From NCBI RefSeq assembly GCF_032191465.1, contig NZ_JAQOUE010000002.1:1-64000 (forward strand): DNA of 64,000 nucleotides. Reading direction: 5' to 3'. A program made the position numbers and the translations under genes. This document shows positions 28,282 to 37,347 of this stretch, piece after piece. Numbering within the stretch: the stretch's first letter is position 1; every line of letters starts with the position of its first letter. This DNA comes from Candidatus Nitronereus thalassa (GTDB lineage Bacteria > Nitrospirota > Nitrospiria > Nitrospirales > UBA8639). A model generated the notes under the pieces. It was not told the DNA's origin, searched no databases, and saw only the letters and a program-made list of their open reading frames with translations.

Positions 28282-28471
28282 ATTTTAAATCCGCTCGAAT
28301 GGTTCGTGCACAAAACTTAAACTTCCTCGACCAGATCATAGTGTATGTACACGGAATTGGTCTCTTCTGGATCTCGGAGATAGATATGTCTCGAATTCAT
28401 GAATAGGATTGTCACGACAGGTACCCGCATTTGCACGCTTTCCCATGGTTTGATGAACGAATAGTTATCCG

Positions 28472-29005
28472 TCACATTATACCCGGAGTCAGGGTGAGCA
28501 TCACAACTGCCATAACTCCCATGCCAACATCTTCTGTCAAGGTGACGGTCGATAATGGCACGTCAAGGACAGAGCCCATGCACGGACAATTGATATCCAG
28601 ATCTTTTCGTAACGCGGACACCACACCCAGTGTACCGATGATCATGACAATGATTGTGACACTATAGGTCACGGCAGGCGCAAGAAACGAGAGAAAGCTT
28701 AATCCTAACCCCAGTTCGATGAATGGATAGATATACGCATAGGCTCGACTGTGCTTGGCAATTAAATCATACATTTGAAATCCATCAGCAAATGCTGAAA
28801 GGTTGAAGATTTTCAACATGGCGAAACAGCACAAAAAGAATCCCATAAAGTAATGCATCCACTGCAACCAGCCGCCCTGCACGTTCCAGGTAATTGCAGT
28901 ACCGGCGGCCGCAGTGATCAAGATAAGGGAGAAAAGAGACCAGTAATCTTTGAGTTCTCCTCCCCGATTTTTCTCTCGTTTCTTGTGAGAGGGATTGTCA
29001 GACAT
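28472..29005 (-). CDS. MauE/DoxX-type membrane protein
   Basis: 177 residues with four or five membrane helices. The conserved CPCMGSVLDVPLSTVTLTED near the C-terminus is the typical MauE/DoxX-like motif with a CxC pair, a likely redox- or metal-linked site. MauE proteins are linked to methylamine dehydrogenase and DsbB-like disulfide formation; here no methylamine genes are present, so a general redox role is inferred. GAGAG precedes ATG. A CCAGGGTTTTT-type promoter lies about 235 bp upstream. Confidence 0.8.
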   Translation of the reverse strand: MSDNPSHKKREKNRGGELKDYWSLFSLILITAAAGTAITWNVQGGWLQWMHYFMGFFLCCFAMLKIFNLSAFADGFQMYDLIAKHSRAYAYIYPFIELGLGLSFLSFLAPAVTYSVTIIVMIIGTLGVVSALRKDLDINCPCMGSVLDVPLSTVTLTEDVGMGVMAVVMLTLTPGIM

Positions 29006-29238
29006 GGAAAACTCTCATTCTTGTTCCAAAACAAATAATACATCAGGGAATACCATGTCCTGTCCTCCATTTTAAAACAATGCGCACCATCGTAGTCCAC
29101 ATTGTTAGGAGACTCGAACTTTAGCCCTTGTATATTCCGGTTACCCACTGTCCTCATTCTTATGGAGGCTTCCTGAAAACCTTCTTGTTGAAACCGAAGG
29201 GGCAGGTTGCACTAGCCTTCACGAGTTCTCAAGATTCT

Positions 29239-29283
29239 AAATTACGAGGAGAAAGCGGTGAAGTGAACTACCAAAAACCCTGG
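29239..29283 (-). promoter_or_regulatory. CCAGGGTTTTT-type promoter for the MauE/DoxX gene
   Basis: Minus strand: CCAGGGTTTTTGG (29283-29271), TAG, 23 bp, TAATTT (29244-29239). An alternative hexamer TAGAAT lies 5 bp further on. Leader to 29005 about 230 nt. Confidence 0.65.
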
Positions 29284-29458
29284 AAGGCATTGCACCTACC
29301 CTTGTAATTCCCGGACACATTCTTACGGGTTTTCCACGTAATCGATTCAATTATGGACCTTCCGACTTAACCACGAAACTTACTTTAATTCCTTAATGCA
29401 GGAGCAAAAGTTTGTCTCAATCCACAATGGAACTTTGGGGTACGATTTTTTTATTTTC

Positions 29459-29710
29459 CTAATTACCACCTACATGCGGAATAGGCGGAACCGGTTGTGG
29501 CGGAGGATCTGGAAGCGGCGGCTTTGGATTCGGAAGCGGGGGTTTAGGATGAGGAAACGGATCTGGGGATGGGTCAGGTTGAGGATTTGGAAGGCCGAGA
29601 TTGGATGTAACAACCAACCGTTTCTCAACCCAGGCATTGCAGAATGGTTTTGCGAAACTTATTTTGCTACTCATCGGAAAATCCGTCGTCCCTCTCACAC
29701 TGTTTTCCAT
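29459..29710 (-). CDS. Small proline-rich protein, uncertain
   Basis: From ATG 29710 (GGGGG upstream) 83 residues, or 88 from GTG 29725. The first half is ordinary; the second half is a proline repeat built on PNPQPDP/PHPKPPLPNPKPPLPDPPPQPVPP. A similar proline-rich tail occurs in 37086-37316. Such tails are usually extended and can cross the periplasm or bind cell-wall material. No clear signal peptide. The opposite strand also has an open frame; codon use favours the minus strand only weakly. Confidence 0.4.
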   Translation of the reverse strand: MENSVRGTTDFPMSSKISFAKPFCNAWVEKRLVVTSNLGLPNPQPDPSPDPFPHPKPPLPNPKPPLPDPPPQPVPPIPHVGGN

Positions 29711-29843
29711 ATGACAGTCCCCCACATTCTAATCACCGAATCTTCCCGTGAAGGTACGGGCAGCCATTTCAATCAATTTTAACTTCAATGGCTGCCCATC
29801 CTCATGACTACTTCGCGAGACCTCCAGTAAAACAGACTCGACG

Positions 29844-30551
29844 TTACTTCATGTCAGATCGGGGTTGGGCACTGATTCCCTTTTCTCCCCGGTCTTTCAT
29901 TAAGGCAATGGCATGACCATTAGGTAACACCTTAGCAATTACCTCATCTCCTTGCTCGACACTTCCGTCCACAAGCGTATCTTCCCCCACATGCACTCGT
30001 CGTGTGCGCCCATCCGAGTTTTCCAGGACAAAAATGTTTCCGTTTCTTTTTTGCAAAGTTCCTAACATCGTCTTAGCGAAACCTCCGCTTACAGAAGCAA
30101 ATTGTTCCTTTTCTGCTTGAAAACGATCGAGTTCTTCAAAAAACTGAAGCTGTTCTTTGCTAAAGTTTCTCTTGGCATTTCTATATCGTTGGGCCGCTTT
30201 TTTGAAGCGTTGCTTGGCGTAACCAAAACGATCACGCGCGAAAGCCCGATTATCATAGTACAGCGTGTCATCTTCGGAAAAGACATCAGGTTCGTCCCTC
30301 TCTCTGTACCGGTCACGTGTGTAGGGGGGAAACTCATCCTCGCCCAGGTATCTTTCAATATCAATAGACCCATAGGGGTTTTGAGGAACAGAAGGGTGGT
30401 TTGCTACCGGCAAGTTTTGGGTAATTGCTCGCCCAGGATCCCAGTCGGCTCCTCTTACTTGGTTATTTTTCGGGGATTCTGCCATCGCATAAGACGTGAG
30501 CCCCAAACTCATTAATACCGCAATCGTACAAGTGGTTTTAACTTTTCGCAT
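29844..30551 (-). CDS. Exported protein with central helix and OB-like C-terminus
   Basis: GGAGG lies just before ATG 30551 (MRKVKTTCTI...), giving 235 residues. A signal peptide ends near AMAES. The middle is charged and tyrosine/arginine-rich (YRERDEPDVFSEDDTLYYD, DRFGYAKQRFKKAAQRY) and passes into a coiled coil (FEELDRFQAEKEQFASV). The C-terminal 60 residues look like an OB-type domain (FVLENSDGRTRRVHVGEDT, VEQGDEVIAKVLPNGHAIAL). A decayed copy of the middle is at 10618-10821. The helical C-terminal part of 55013-56089 is similar in style. Function unknown. Confidence 0.75.
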   Translation of the reverse strand: MRKVKTTCTIAVLMSLGLTSYAMAESPKNNQVRGADWDPGRAITQNLPVANHPSVPQNPYGSIDIERYLGEDEFPPYTRDRYRERDEPDVFSEDDTLYYDNRAFARDRFGYAKQRFKKAAQRYRNAKRNFSKEQLQFFEELDRFQAEKEQFASVSGGFAKTMLGTLQKRNGNIFVLENSDGRTRRVHVGEDTLVDGSVEQGDEVIAKVLPNGHAIALMKDRGEKGISAQPRSDMK

Positions 30552-30642
30552 TGTGTCCTCCATGTTTCAGGTTCTGGTTAATCCATCGAAGGGCTAAAAT
30601 GGTGAACTGCCCTCCATCCAGCTTCTAGATAAAGACCGGTTG

Positions 30643-31299
30643 TCATGAGCTCGACTTCTTTTTTTTATCCTTGGCAAGAGTTATGACAGAATCGGCCATC
30701 AGTTCTTTTTTTTCGAAAAGGTCATAGTCCATGTGGCCAAAAGCCTTCACACGGTCACCTTTGCGGATTTTCTGAAACCCCTGGTCGTCCATGGGATTGT
30801 ACGGCATATTGATCGTGTCAATCTGAATCTTCCGCTTCCCCGTATCCAAGGTAAACTCTCGGCCATCCACTTCAGTCACCGTTCCTGTTAGGTCAAGCCA
30901 CGACACCACAATAGGTGTGGGGTAAATTCCAAAGGCCAAATCCTCCTCATCCGCATCATTGGCGTAGAAAAATGTGTTCAGATTTTCAACATACACACTG
31001 CTCGCCTCAATGGAGGCGGTTTCAAACAGATCATCATCTATCCGGCCATAGACGGTCACTTTGTCGCCATCGAGCAAAGACTTGCCTTCGCCATACCAGT
31101 CCCAGTCATCCATCTCAACAATGATCTGTCCCTTGCCATAGTCGAGCATGAAACTGTGATCTTTCGCGGATGCTACCACTCCACTCACACTGACCCAGCT
31201 CCGATCTGGTTTGTTTCTAAGATTTTCCGCGCTTGCCGCACACGGCACCGCGAGAATTAAAATCAGCAATATCCACATATTCTTAAATGATTGGCGCAT
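30643..31299 (-). CDS. Exported protein with two OB-like repeats
   Basis: AAAGGAGG precedes ATG 31299 (MRQSFKNMWILL...), giving 218 residues with a signal peptide cleaved near ASAEN. Two similar units follow: the first with VSGVVASAKDHSFMLDYGKGQIIVEM, then LLDGDKVTVYGRIDDDLFETASIEASSVYV; the second with LTGTVTEVDGREFTLDTGKRKIQIDT, then IRKGDRVKAFGHMDYDLFEKKELMADSVIT. The pattern resembles the bacterial OB-fold (BOF/YgiW-like) exported proteins linked to stress. It ends in a lysine-serine tail. The predicted location is the periplasm. Confidence 0.78.
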   Translation of the reverse strand: MRQSFKNMWILLILILAVPCAASAENLRNKPDRSWVSVSGVVASAKDHSFMLDYGKGQIIVEMDDWDWYGEGKSLLDGDKVTVYGRIDDDLFETASIEASSVYVENLNTFFYANDADEEDLAFGIYPTPIVVSWLDLTGTVTEVDGREFTLDTGKRKIQIDTINMPYNPMDDQGFQKIRKGDRVKAFGHMDYDLFEKKELMADSVITLAKDKKKKSSS

Positions 31300-32018
31300 T
31301 ATTGTTCCTCCTTTCATTTTAGAGCACCACTAGATAGAACGTGAGCTGGGATACTCATTTGGAGATCATTCATGAGTTCGGATTGTGCCACCCTTTCAAT
31401 TCCCTGATGACTCATACCCAAAAACCTTCGCTCCGGAATATCAATGGGAATGATCGGGAGCCGAATCTTTAAATAATTTCTATATCAATACACCGATGAG
31501 TAAAACTGTAAATTTCCCTTGATCGTGTATCTTTTTGAAGTAAGCCACAAACCTTGAAGTCAACCAAAATCGCTACCGAACGACGAAAAAGATTGATCAA
31601 AGGGCATAGCACCTCAGAAAAGAGGTGATTGGGGAGAACACAGAGAAAAAGTTGACTTATTTTGTGTTTTTCCGAAGTCCTCGGTAGCGCATCTTTAACA
31701 GGAATTTTTCAGAATTGGCCATACCCCATATACCAGACAATTTTTCAATAGATTACTTTTTTTGTCTACTAGATGAAGGTTTCTAACTCACGATAGAATG
31801 AAAACAATGAAGAGACATTGACGGCTGGTCATATTTTTGCTTTGTAGATCTCTCGAACTTTTCAAATCTGACTGGTTGCTGATTCATTATTCGAAAAACA
31901 ATTGGCTAAACCAAAGACATTTGAAATCCAGATCAAGCGGGCTCCGAATTAATTGTTGCTTCATGCATTGTAGCGAGGACCACAAACACAATTATTTCAC
32001 CTTATAAGGAAATCCAAG
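31300..32018. other. 720-bp gap between divergent genes
   Basis: Upstream region of the OB-repeat gene (minus) and of the first BON gene (plus). A partial box CAGGAATTTTTCAG near 31698 lacks the expected -10. No gene or hairpin of note; the AT-rich stretch 31480-31780 is a likely promoter area. Confidence 0.4.
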
Positions 32019-33503
32019 ATGAAATGTCCCCAAACCTATCAACAGAAGGCCATGCCACTCACATTGTTTAGCCTCTTGTTCCTGGGAGTATTCGCAATCA
32101 CTGGGACAAACGTCATATTTGCAAATTCTCAAGACGACACCATCACCGATAAAGACATCACGATTGCGACCGAGTCCCGTTTTATTGTCGATAAGAGCGT
32201 TCCAGTTAATGCCATTGATGTTTCCACGAAAAATGGCATCGTCACGCTTACTGGCAAAGTCAACACGATTCTGGCAAAAGACCGGGCCACTCGAATTACG
32301 GAGAATATTCGTGGCGTACGAGCTATCGTCAATCGCATGAAAGTCGTCCCTCTTGTTCAAAAAGACGATCCGGCAATAGTACTAGATGTGGAAGCGGCAT
32401 TGGCCAAAGATCCAGCGACGGATTCCTATGAGGTAACTGTCGCTAGTCATAATGGCACTGTCACTCTTCATGGGGTAGTTGATTCATGGCAGGAAAAACA
32501 ACTCAGTGCGCAAGTTGCCAAATCAGTCAAAGGGGTCAAGGAAATTTCCAATCAACTGAAGATCAGGCCGGCAGCAATTCGCCGCGATTCAGAGATCAAA
32601 GCGGAAATTATGCGAATGCTTCAGGCGGACGTATTTCTCGATGATCAACTCATTGGTGTCATGATTCGGAATGGGCATGTGACACTGACTGGTGTCGTGG
32701 GAAGTTTGGCCGAAAAAAATAGCGCATTTACCGATGCGTGGGTGAGCGGTGTCATTTCAGTTAATACCGAACCACTGAAGGTCGAGTGGTGGGCCAAAGA
32801 TAGAATGCGTCGGGAACCAGGTGATGTAATTCGTTCAAACGAAGGCATTAAACAGGCCATTGAGTTAGCATTATCGTATGATCCCCGCATCAATCAAAAC
32901 AGCATAGAAGTTGATGTTAAAAATGGCATTGTCACCTTGCGAGGGATCCTGCGGAACGCCCAAAGCAAAAGCGCAGCCCAAATGGATGCAGAAAACACCG
33001 TCGGTGTGTTTTTAGTGAAAAACTTGATTAAAGTACGCCCTCCTGAGCAGCTATCCGATTCGGAACTGGAATCTCAGGTTCGCCAGGCTCTGGCCAACAA
33101 TGCATTGGTCGATCGCTACGACATTAACGTGACGGGACGTCATGGCCAAATATTTCTTGACGGCTATATGGATTCCGTTTTTGAAATCTCGCAAGCCGTC
33201 AAGACAGCCGAGAAAGTTTCCGGTGTTGTGGAAGTCATCAATCAATTAATCTACACCCCTCACCATCAGCACAAGAGTGATGAGGCTTTATGGCAAGAAC
33301 TTAGGCAGGCTTTTTGGTGGGACCCTCATCTTTATGATCAAGATATTCGGGTTTCCATTGAGGATGGACATGTAACATTGACCGGTACCGTACCCACGGT
33401 CCATGCCTCAAAAAAAGCCATTCAAATTTCCAAAGATACCGGAGCGAAAAAAGTAACAAGTCGGTTACGTATCCAACATGCGCCAGACTTTTTTCCGGCC
33501 TAA
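32019..33503 (+). CDS. Exported protein with six BON domains (first of tandem pair)
   Basis: 494 residues, TAAGGAA before ATG. The signal peptide (about 1-36) ends near FANS. Six BON units follow of about 70 residues, each with the pattern I-x-x-x-V-x-x-x-L (helix), I-x-V-x-x-G-x-V-T-L-x-G-x-V, and a final V-x-x-V-x-N-x-L strand: DVSTKNGIVTLTGKV, VASHNGTVTLHGVV, MIRNGHVTLTGVV, DVKNGIVTLRGIL, TGRHGQIFLDGYM, SIEDGHVTLTGTV. BON domains bind phospholipid, and such proteins (OsmY, for example) are induced by osmotic and envelope stress. The predicted location is the periplasm. The next gene is a close paralogue 55 bp on. Confidence 0.9.
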   Translation: MKCPQTYQQKAMPLTLFSLLFLGVFAITGTNVIFANSQDDTITDKDITIATESRFIVDKSVPVNAIDVSTKNGIVTLTGKVNTILAKDRATRITENIRGVRAIVNRMKVVPLVQKDDPAIVLDVEAALAKDPATDSYEVTVASHNGTVTLHGVVDSWQEKQLSAQVAKSVKGVKEISNQLKIRPAAIRRDSEIKAEIMRMLQADVFLDDQLIGVMIRNGHVTLTGVVGSLAEKNSAFTDAWVSGVISVNTEPLKVEWWAKDRMRREPGDVIRSNEGIKQAIELALSYDPRINQNSIEVDVKNGIVTLRGILRNAQSKSAAQMDAENTVGVFLVKNLIKVRPPEQLSDSELESQVRQALANNALVDRYDINVTGRHGQIFLDGYMDSVFEISQAVKTAEKVSGVVEVINQLIYTPHHQHKSDEALWQELRQAFWWDPHLYDQDIRVSIEDGHVTLTGTVPTVHASKKAIQISKDTGAKKVTSRLRIQHAPDFFPA

Positions 33504-33558
33504 CGTAACAAATGGGCTTGTATAATAAGTTGATTCGTACGATTGGGCAAAAGGAAGA

Positions 33559-35067
33559 ATGACCATGCGAACGTTTTACCCTCCCTATCACCAACACGAA
33601 CCTATTCTAGCTTGGGGCAGAAAGAACAAATATCGCCTCTCTCGGCTGCTACCGATTTTTCTCGCTGCATGGGTCTGCATCATTTGTCAGGCCAGTGTCG
33701 TGAGTGGCAATCAGTCTTCTGACATTGCCGATCAGGATATCATGTTTGCGATCGAGGAACGATTGTCGAAAGATGAGGGAGTAGCAGCCCATCACATTGA
33801 TGTCATCGTTAAAAATGGTATCGTGATGGCAACAGGAACGGTTGACAACCTACTTGCAAAAGAACGTATCACCCAACTCGCTTCAACCTTCAAGGGTGTC
33901 CGTGCAGTCGTCAATCGAATACAGGTAGCTCCGAGGCGCTCAAGCACAGACTCGGAAATCAAGGATCACGTTGAGCAGGCACTGCTAGATAACCCTGCCA
34001 CAGAATTGCTCGATCTTCATGTATCCGTGCAAGACGGAATTGTCACACTTCAAGGAACCGTCCAGTCATGGCAGGAACAGCAACTGTCACTTACGGTGGC
34101 CAAAGGGGTTCAAGGAGTTCGGGATACCATAGAACGTGTCCAACTTGCCACAATACCAAACCGGTCAGATCGGGCTCTCACCCATGAAATTGCTCAGCGA
34201 TTGAGATATGACGTGTGGATTCCGCATGATTCGATCAATGTCCACGTTCGCAATGGAAAAGCAACCCTTTCGGGTGTGGTCCACAGTGTAGAAGAAAAAA
34301 ATCGTGCTGGGAGGTTGGCTTGGGTTTTTGGTATTACCTCTGTCAATACGGATGGACTGCAAGTCAATTGGGAGAAGCAAGATCCTATGCAGAAATCCGG
34401 TCTGACTCAGGTCCCTGACGATGATATTCGTCAAGCCATTGACCAGGCATTGACTTACGACCCTCGGTTGTCATCCTCAAACATTGAAATAGAGGTCAAC
34501 CATGGCACGATTACCTTGACTGGGATCGTCTCAAACCTTGCCGCCAAGGCCGTTGCCGAACACAATGCCAAGAATACGGTCGGCGTGTATCGGGTGATGA
34601 ATTTTTTGAAGGTACGCCCTTCACCGCCAGCGACTGATGCTTCCATTGAAAATCAAGTCAAGGCGGCAATGCAGCGTGATCCTTTTTTAAATCAAGAAGC
34701 TCTCGACGTGTCTGTCCATGAAGGGCGAGTCTACCTTGAAGGGAAAGTCCCGACGACCTTTCGGAAATCCCGAGCAGAATTCTTAGCCTCTCGCGTGAAA
34801 GGTGTGGTCGAGGTGATAAATCGGGTTCATCATCCGTTTCGATGGTTATGGAAATCGGATTGGGAGATTAAACGAGACATCCGCAATGCCTTACAGTGGG
34901 ATTCTCACCTCGCCCCTGCCAGCATCCAGGTACATGTTGAAAACGGTCAAGTGACATTGCGAGGTACCGTGCAGAATAAGGAGCAATCCCAATTGGCCAA
35001 ACACATAGCCTTAGAAATGGGCGCTCGTTCTGTAAGAAATAAATTAGAAACGCCGCCTTTACATTGA
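33559..35067 (+). CDS. Exported protein with six BON domains (second of tandem pair)
   Basis: 502 residues; ATG at 33559 or 33565, with AAAGGAAG upstream. A hydrophobic segment (LLPIFLAAWVCIICQASVV) is the signal peptide. Six BON units follow with the glycine turns VIVKNGIVMATGTV, SVQDGIVTLQGTV, HVRNGKATLSGVV, EVNHGTITLTGIV, SVHEGRVYLEGKV and HVENGQVTLRGTV. The layout and linkers match the upstream paralogue throughout, so the pair arose by tandem duplication. The unit order is also shared with the minus-strand 38020-39537 protein. Long arrays of six are unusual compared with the one or two BON units of OsmY. A short DUF5069 gene follows, possibly in the same operon. Confidence 0.9.
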   Translation: MTMRTFYPPYHQHEPILAWGRKNKYRLSRLLPIFLAAWVCIICQASVVSGNQSSDIADQDIMFAIEERLSKDEGVAAHHIDVIVKNGIVMATGTVDNLLAKERITQLASTFKGVRAVVNRIQVAPRRSSTDSEIKDHVEQALLDNPATELLDLHVSVQDGIVTLQGTVQSWQEQQLSLTVAKGVQGVRDTIERVQLATIPNRSDRALTHEIAQRLRYDVWIPHDSINVHVRNGKATLSGVVHSVEEKNRAGRLAWVFGITSVNTDGLQVNWEKQDPMQKSGLTQVPDDDIRQAIDQALTYDPRLSSSNIEIEVNHGTITLTGIVSNLAAKAVAEHNAKNTVGVYRVMNFLKVRPSPPATDASIENQVKAAMQRDPFLNQEALDVSVHEGRVYLEGKVPTTFRKSRAEFLASRVKGVVEVINRVHHPFRWLWKSDWEIKRDIRNALQWDSHLAPASIQVHVENGQVTLRGTVQNKEQSQLAKHIALEMGARSVRNKLETPPLH

Positions 35068-35145
35068 ACGCCTATGTTTACTGAGATGCCACGATCTTTT
35101 CTTGACCATTGTTCCGACCAGGAACCATAGAGAAGGAGACAGAGT

Positions 35146-35598
35146 ATGGATGCCACCAAACTCGATACTATCACAAAGGATTTAACAAAAGACTTTCCGA
35201 GAAGCCCAAGGGAAAAATTGGGTGATTATGTCATTGCAGGACGAACTTTAGACAAATGCCGAGCCGTGTTACTTGGCAAAGAAGGTGAATATAAATTTAA
35301 CTGTCCTTTGGATAGGGAATTTTTCGACTTTAGTAAAATCAATGCCAACCAATTTAAAGAATGTGTAGCTTCAGGCGCCACGGACCATGAAGTGGCCGCA
35401 TGGATCCATGAACATGCCACCGATCGTCCCAGAGTGGAAATCGTAAAATGGAACAATCGGTTGCGCGGCATGCGCATTTCTGAATTACCAGACGATGCCC
35501 AGGAGTTCCTGGAAGATTATATTGAAAACTACATTCCAAAGGGACGTCAATTTTACAGTTGGTTCGATGTTTATGATTTGGAAGAACAGCGGTTGTAA
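35146..35598 (+). CDS. DUF5069 family protein
   Basis: 150 residues, AAGGAG before ATG. The family is recognised from the run LTKDFPRSPREKLGDYVIAGRTLDKCRAVLLGKEGEY, then FDFSKINANQFKECVASG, and the end RQFYSWFDVYDLEEQRL. No known function or catalytic motif. The middle contains VAAWIHEHATDRPRVEIVKWNN. No signal peptide. It follows the second BON gene by 78 bp and is closed by a perfect inverted repeat, so the transcript may end there. Confidence 0.85.
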   Translation: MDATKLDTITKDLTKDFPRSPREKLGDYVIAGRTLDKCRAVLLGKEGEYKFNCPLDREFFDFSKINANQFKECVASGATDHEVAAWIHEHATDRPRVEIVKWNNRLRGMRISELPDDAQEFLEDYIENYIPKGRQFYSWFDVYDLEEQRL

Positions 35599-35608
35599 GG
35601 AATAAAAG

Positions 35609-35651
35609 CCTATGAAGGCTGTGAGAATTTTATTTTCACAGCCTTCATAGG
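35609..35651. terminator. Perfect 16-bp inverted repeat after the DUF5069 gene
   Basis: Arms 35609-35624 and 35636-35651 are exact complements over 16 bp with an 11-nt AT-rich loop. No T-run follows, so it may act as an unusual terminator, an RNA 3'-end stabiliser or a protein site. It is the most perfect large hairpin in the window. Confidence 0.55.
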
Positions 35652-35890
35652 AAACACCATGATTGACTAATATAATTCCGTCAGCAGATTTGCACGACTA
35701 CTAAGTCTACCTCCGGTTCCTGGGAGACCTTCTCCAGAAGGAACTTCCGTTGGATATTTTACTGAGCCCACAACATTTAAGGGTCATTGTGAGCGCACGC
35801 ATTGGATTTCTTATTACGTATATATTTCTACTTAATGAAAACAGTCCGATTAATGCGGCGCCAGGGAAATATATTTCTTGTTACAGGAAT

Positions 35891-36856
35891 TTATTTCACC
35901 AGATCCAACACAAAATTTTGTGAACGCTTGTGTTTTCCGTCTATGGAGACATGATTTCCATAGGGACGCACCTGAAAATGGGTCAACGGTTGCAACTCAT
36001 CCGCCAGACCATTCATTTGACTTTCGCATAAAGATTTAAAGCAGCCTTGGCACATCGCCAAGTGCCACAGCCGGTATTCCTGATCGTAATTATTAGCATA
36101 CAGGTCCAACCAGGCTTCTTTGTCCCGACAGAGATAGTGAGATGGCTCACTTTTTCGATAGTAGGGTTGGATACGATCCAAGATGTGACACACAGTATTA
36201 TTGACCGTTCTCCAGTCCTGATCCACATCTTTTTCCAACTCCAACAACACCTGCTCTGATAGTCCACCGACTATCATGGTTTGCTGCCATCCCCCTTTTC
36301 TCCATCGCGCATAGTTCTTGAAAATACGGGCCTGCTGGTCTTCCGGGATAGCCAGAACCTTCATCACATGTGAAGGGGTCATACTATAGAGATGCCAAAA
36401 TAAGGTCACCAAGCCATCGCGACTCACCACAGCTCGAGAAATTAGAGCATCTAGATACTGTCCGAGAGGCGTTGACAGGGTGGGCCAATCCGGAGATATG
36501 AGGTCCAATTGACTAAAGGATTGAGCAATGAAACTGTCTAGGAGCAACACCGGTCGCATAGGGAGTTTTGTTCGCGCGTAATCGATGAATCGTTCAGTCA
36601 GTTCATAACCTAAACGTAGCGCGAGTTTTTCATACGCCACCGTATTATCCCATCTTTTGGTTTCTTTAAGCCGATGAATCACATATTGTGTGGCGTGTTC
36701 AAGAAGATCTTGGGATGATGTTTTGAGAAATCGATCATAACTGGCCTCATCAGGTATAATGGTGGCCACTGTCAGTCGATCCACATGTTGGTGTTCCTGA
36801 GCAGATAGCATAACCGCATCAAAGTCATTGTTTGGAAGGGAAATTCCAGCGTTCAT
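35891..36856 (-). CDS. Hypothetical protein of unknown family with CxxC-like cysteines
   Basis: 321 residues, AAAGGAACG before ATG. No signal peptide or membrane helix. The body is mostly helical: DRFLKTSSQDLLEHATQYVI, LALRLGYELTERFIDYARTKL, MKVLAIPEDQQARIFKNYARWRKGGWQ. The last third has C-x-D, then LAMCQGCFKSLCESQ, so four cysteines that could bind a metal. The motif SHVMKVLAIPEDQQARIFKNYARWRKGG loosely resembles the DNA-contacting end of sigma-type factors, but I cannot claim that. A consensus CCAGGGTTTTT-type promoter lies 42 bp upstream of the start. Confidence 0.7.
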   Translation of the reverse strand: MNAGISLPNNDFDAVMLSAQEHQHVDRLTVATIIPDEASYDRFLKTSSQDLLEHATQYVIHRLKETKRWDNTVAYEKLALRLGYELTERFIDYARTKLPMRPVLLLDSFIAQSFSQLDLISPDWPTLSTPLGQYLDALISRAVVSRDGLVTLFWHLYSMTPSHVMKVLAIPEDQQARIFKNYARWRKGGWQQTMIVGGLSEQVLLELEKDVDQDWRTVNNTVCHILDRIQPYYRKSEPSHYLCRDKEAWLDLYANNYDQEYRLWHLAMCQGCFKSLCESQMNGLADELQPLTHFQVRPYGNHVSIDGKHKRSQNFVLDLVK

Positions 36857-36904
36857 TTTCGTTCCTTTCTTCTTGTGTCAAACGTACGCCAAGTTCTTAA
36901 GCAC

Positions 36905-36949
36905 ACCTTAGCAGGCCGCATTTGACTTCTGAACTGGAAAGAACCCTGG
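36905..36949 (-). promoter_or_regulatory. CCAGGGTTTTT-type promoter for the 35891-36856 gene
   Basis: Minus strand: CCAGGGTTCTTTCC, AG, 23 bp, TAAGGT (36910-36905). The T-run has one C substitution. Leader about 42 nt. CCAG is repeated 12 bp apart inside the box. Confidence 0.7.
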
Positions 36950-37085
36950 GTTTGTATTGATTGATAATTAAATGCAGAATTTATGAAGCGTGGAAGAGAG
37001 GAGTGGAATGGATTACCCGTCTTGAATTTAGAGTGGCATTCACACCCCGTTTCAGCGACAGAGAGCCATTCTGATTTGGCCCAAG

Positions 37086-37316
37086 TCAGGACGAAGTGTC
37101 GACCCTCTCTTTTTCTTTTGTGTCCGGTGGGTCGCCAATTGGAGGAATATCCTTAGGCGGGGGACCGTCGGGCATTGGTGGTTCCCGAACCGGCGGATCG
37201 TCGGTCAGAGGATCGGGAGGTTTTCGTTTGGGGGAATCTTGAGAACTTTGTTCTTGGTTTCGCCAAAATTTATTCACTTCGACCTCGCTATCTTTTTTGT
37301 TTTTATTATTGAGCAT
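37086..37316 (-). CDS. Small proline-rich protein, uncertain
   Basis: 76 residues, opened by a lysine/asparagine-rich start (MLNNKNKKDSEVEVNKFW), then a proline-rich half (DPPVREPPMPDGPPPKDIPP). No signal peptide. It resembles the tail of 29459-29710 and lies about 30 bp upstream of the start codon of nothing else; the neighbour downstream on the same strand is absent. I give it only a moderate chance of being translated. Confidence 0.4.
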   Translation of the reverse strand: MLNNKNKKDSEVEVNKFWRNQEQSSQDSPKRKPPDPLTDDPPVREPPMPDGPPPKDIPPIGDPPDTKEKERVDTSS

Positions 37317-37347
37317 CCATGCCTTGATTTTATCCCTAAGCGTTTAT

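Noticed and set aside
29396-29782. Plus-strand 128-residue ORF rich in arginine and tryptophan
   Set aside because: Antisense of the proline-rich frame; composition is an artefact of the repeated glycine/purine-rich strand.
31698-31745. CAGGAATTTTTCAG as a further box copy before the six-BON gene
   Set aside because: Two G positions differ and the hexamer at the right distance is GACAAT.
35891-36856. Sigma-factor-like reading of the unknown 321-residue protein
   Set aside because: Only one loose helix similarity; conserved sigma region 2 and 4 motifs are absent.
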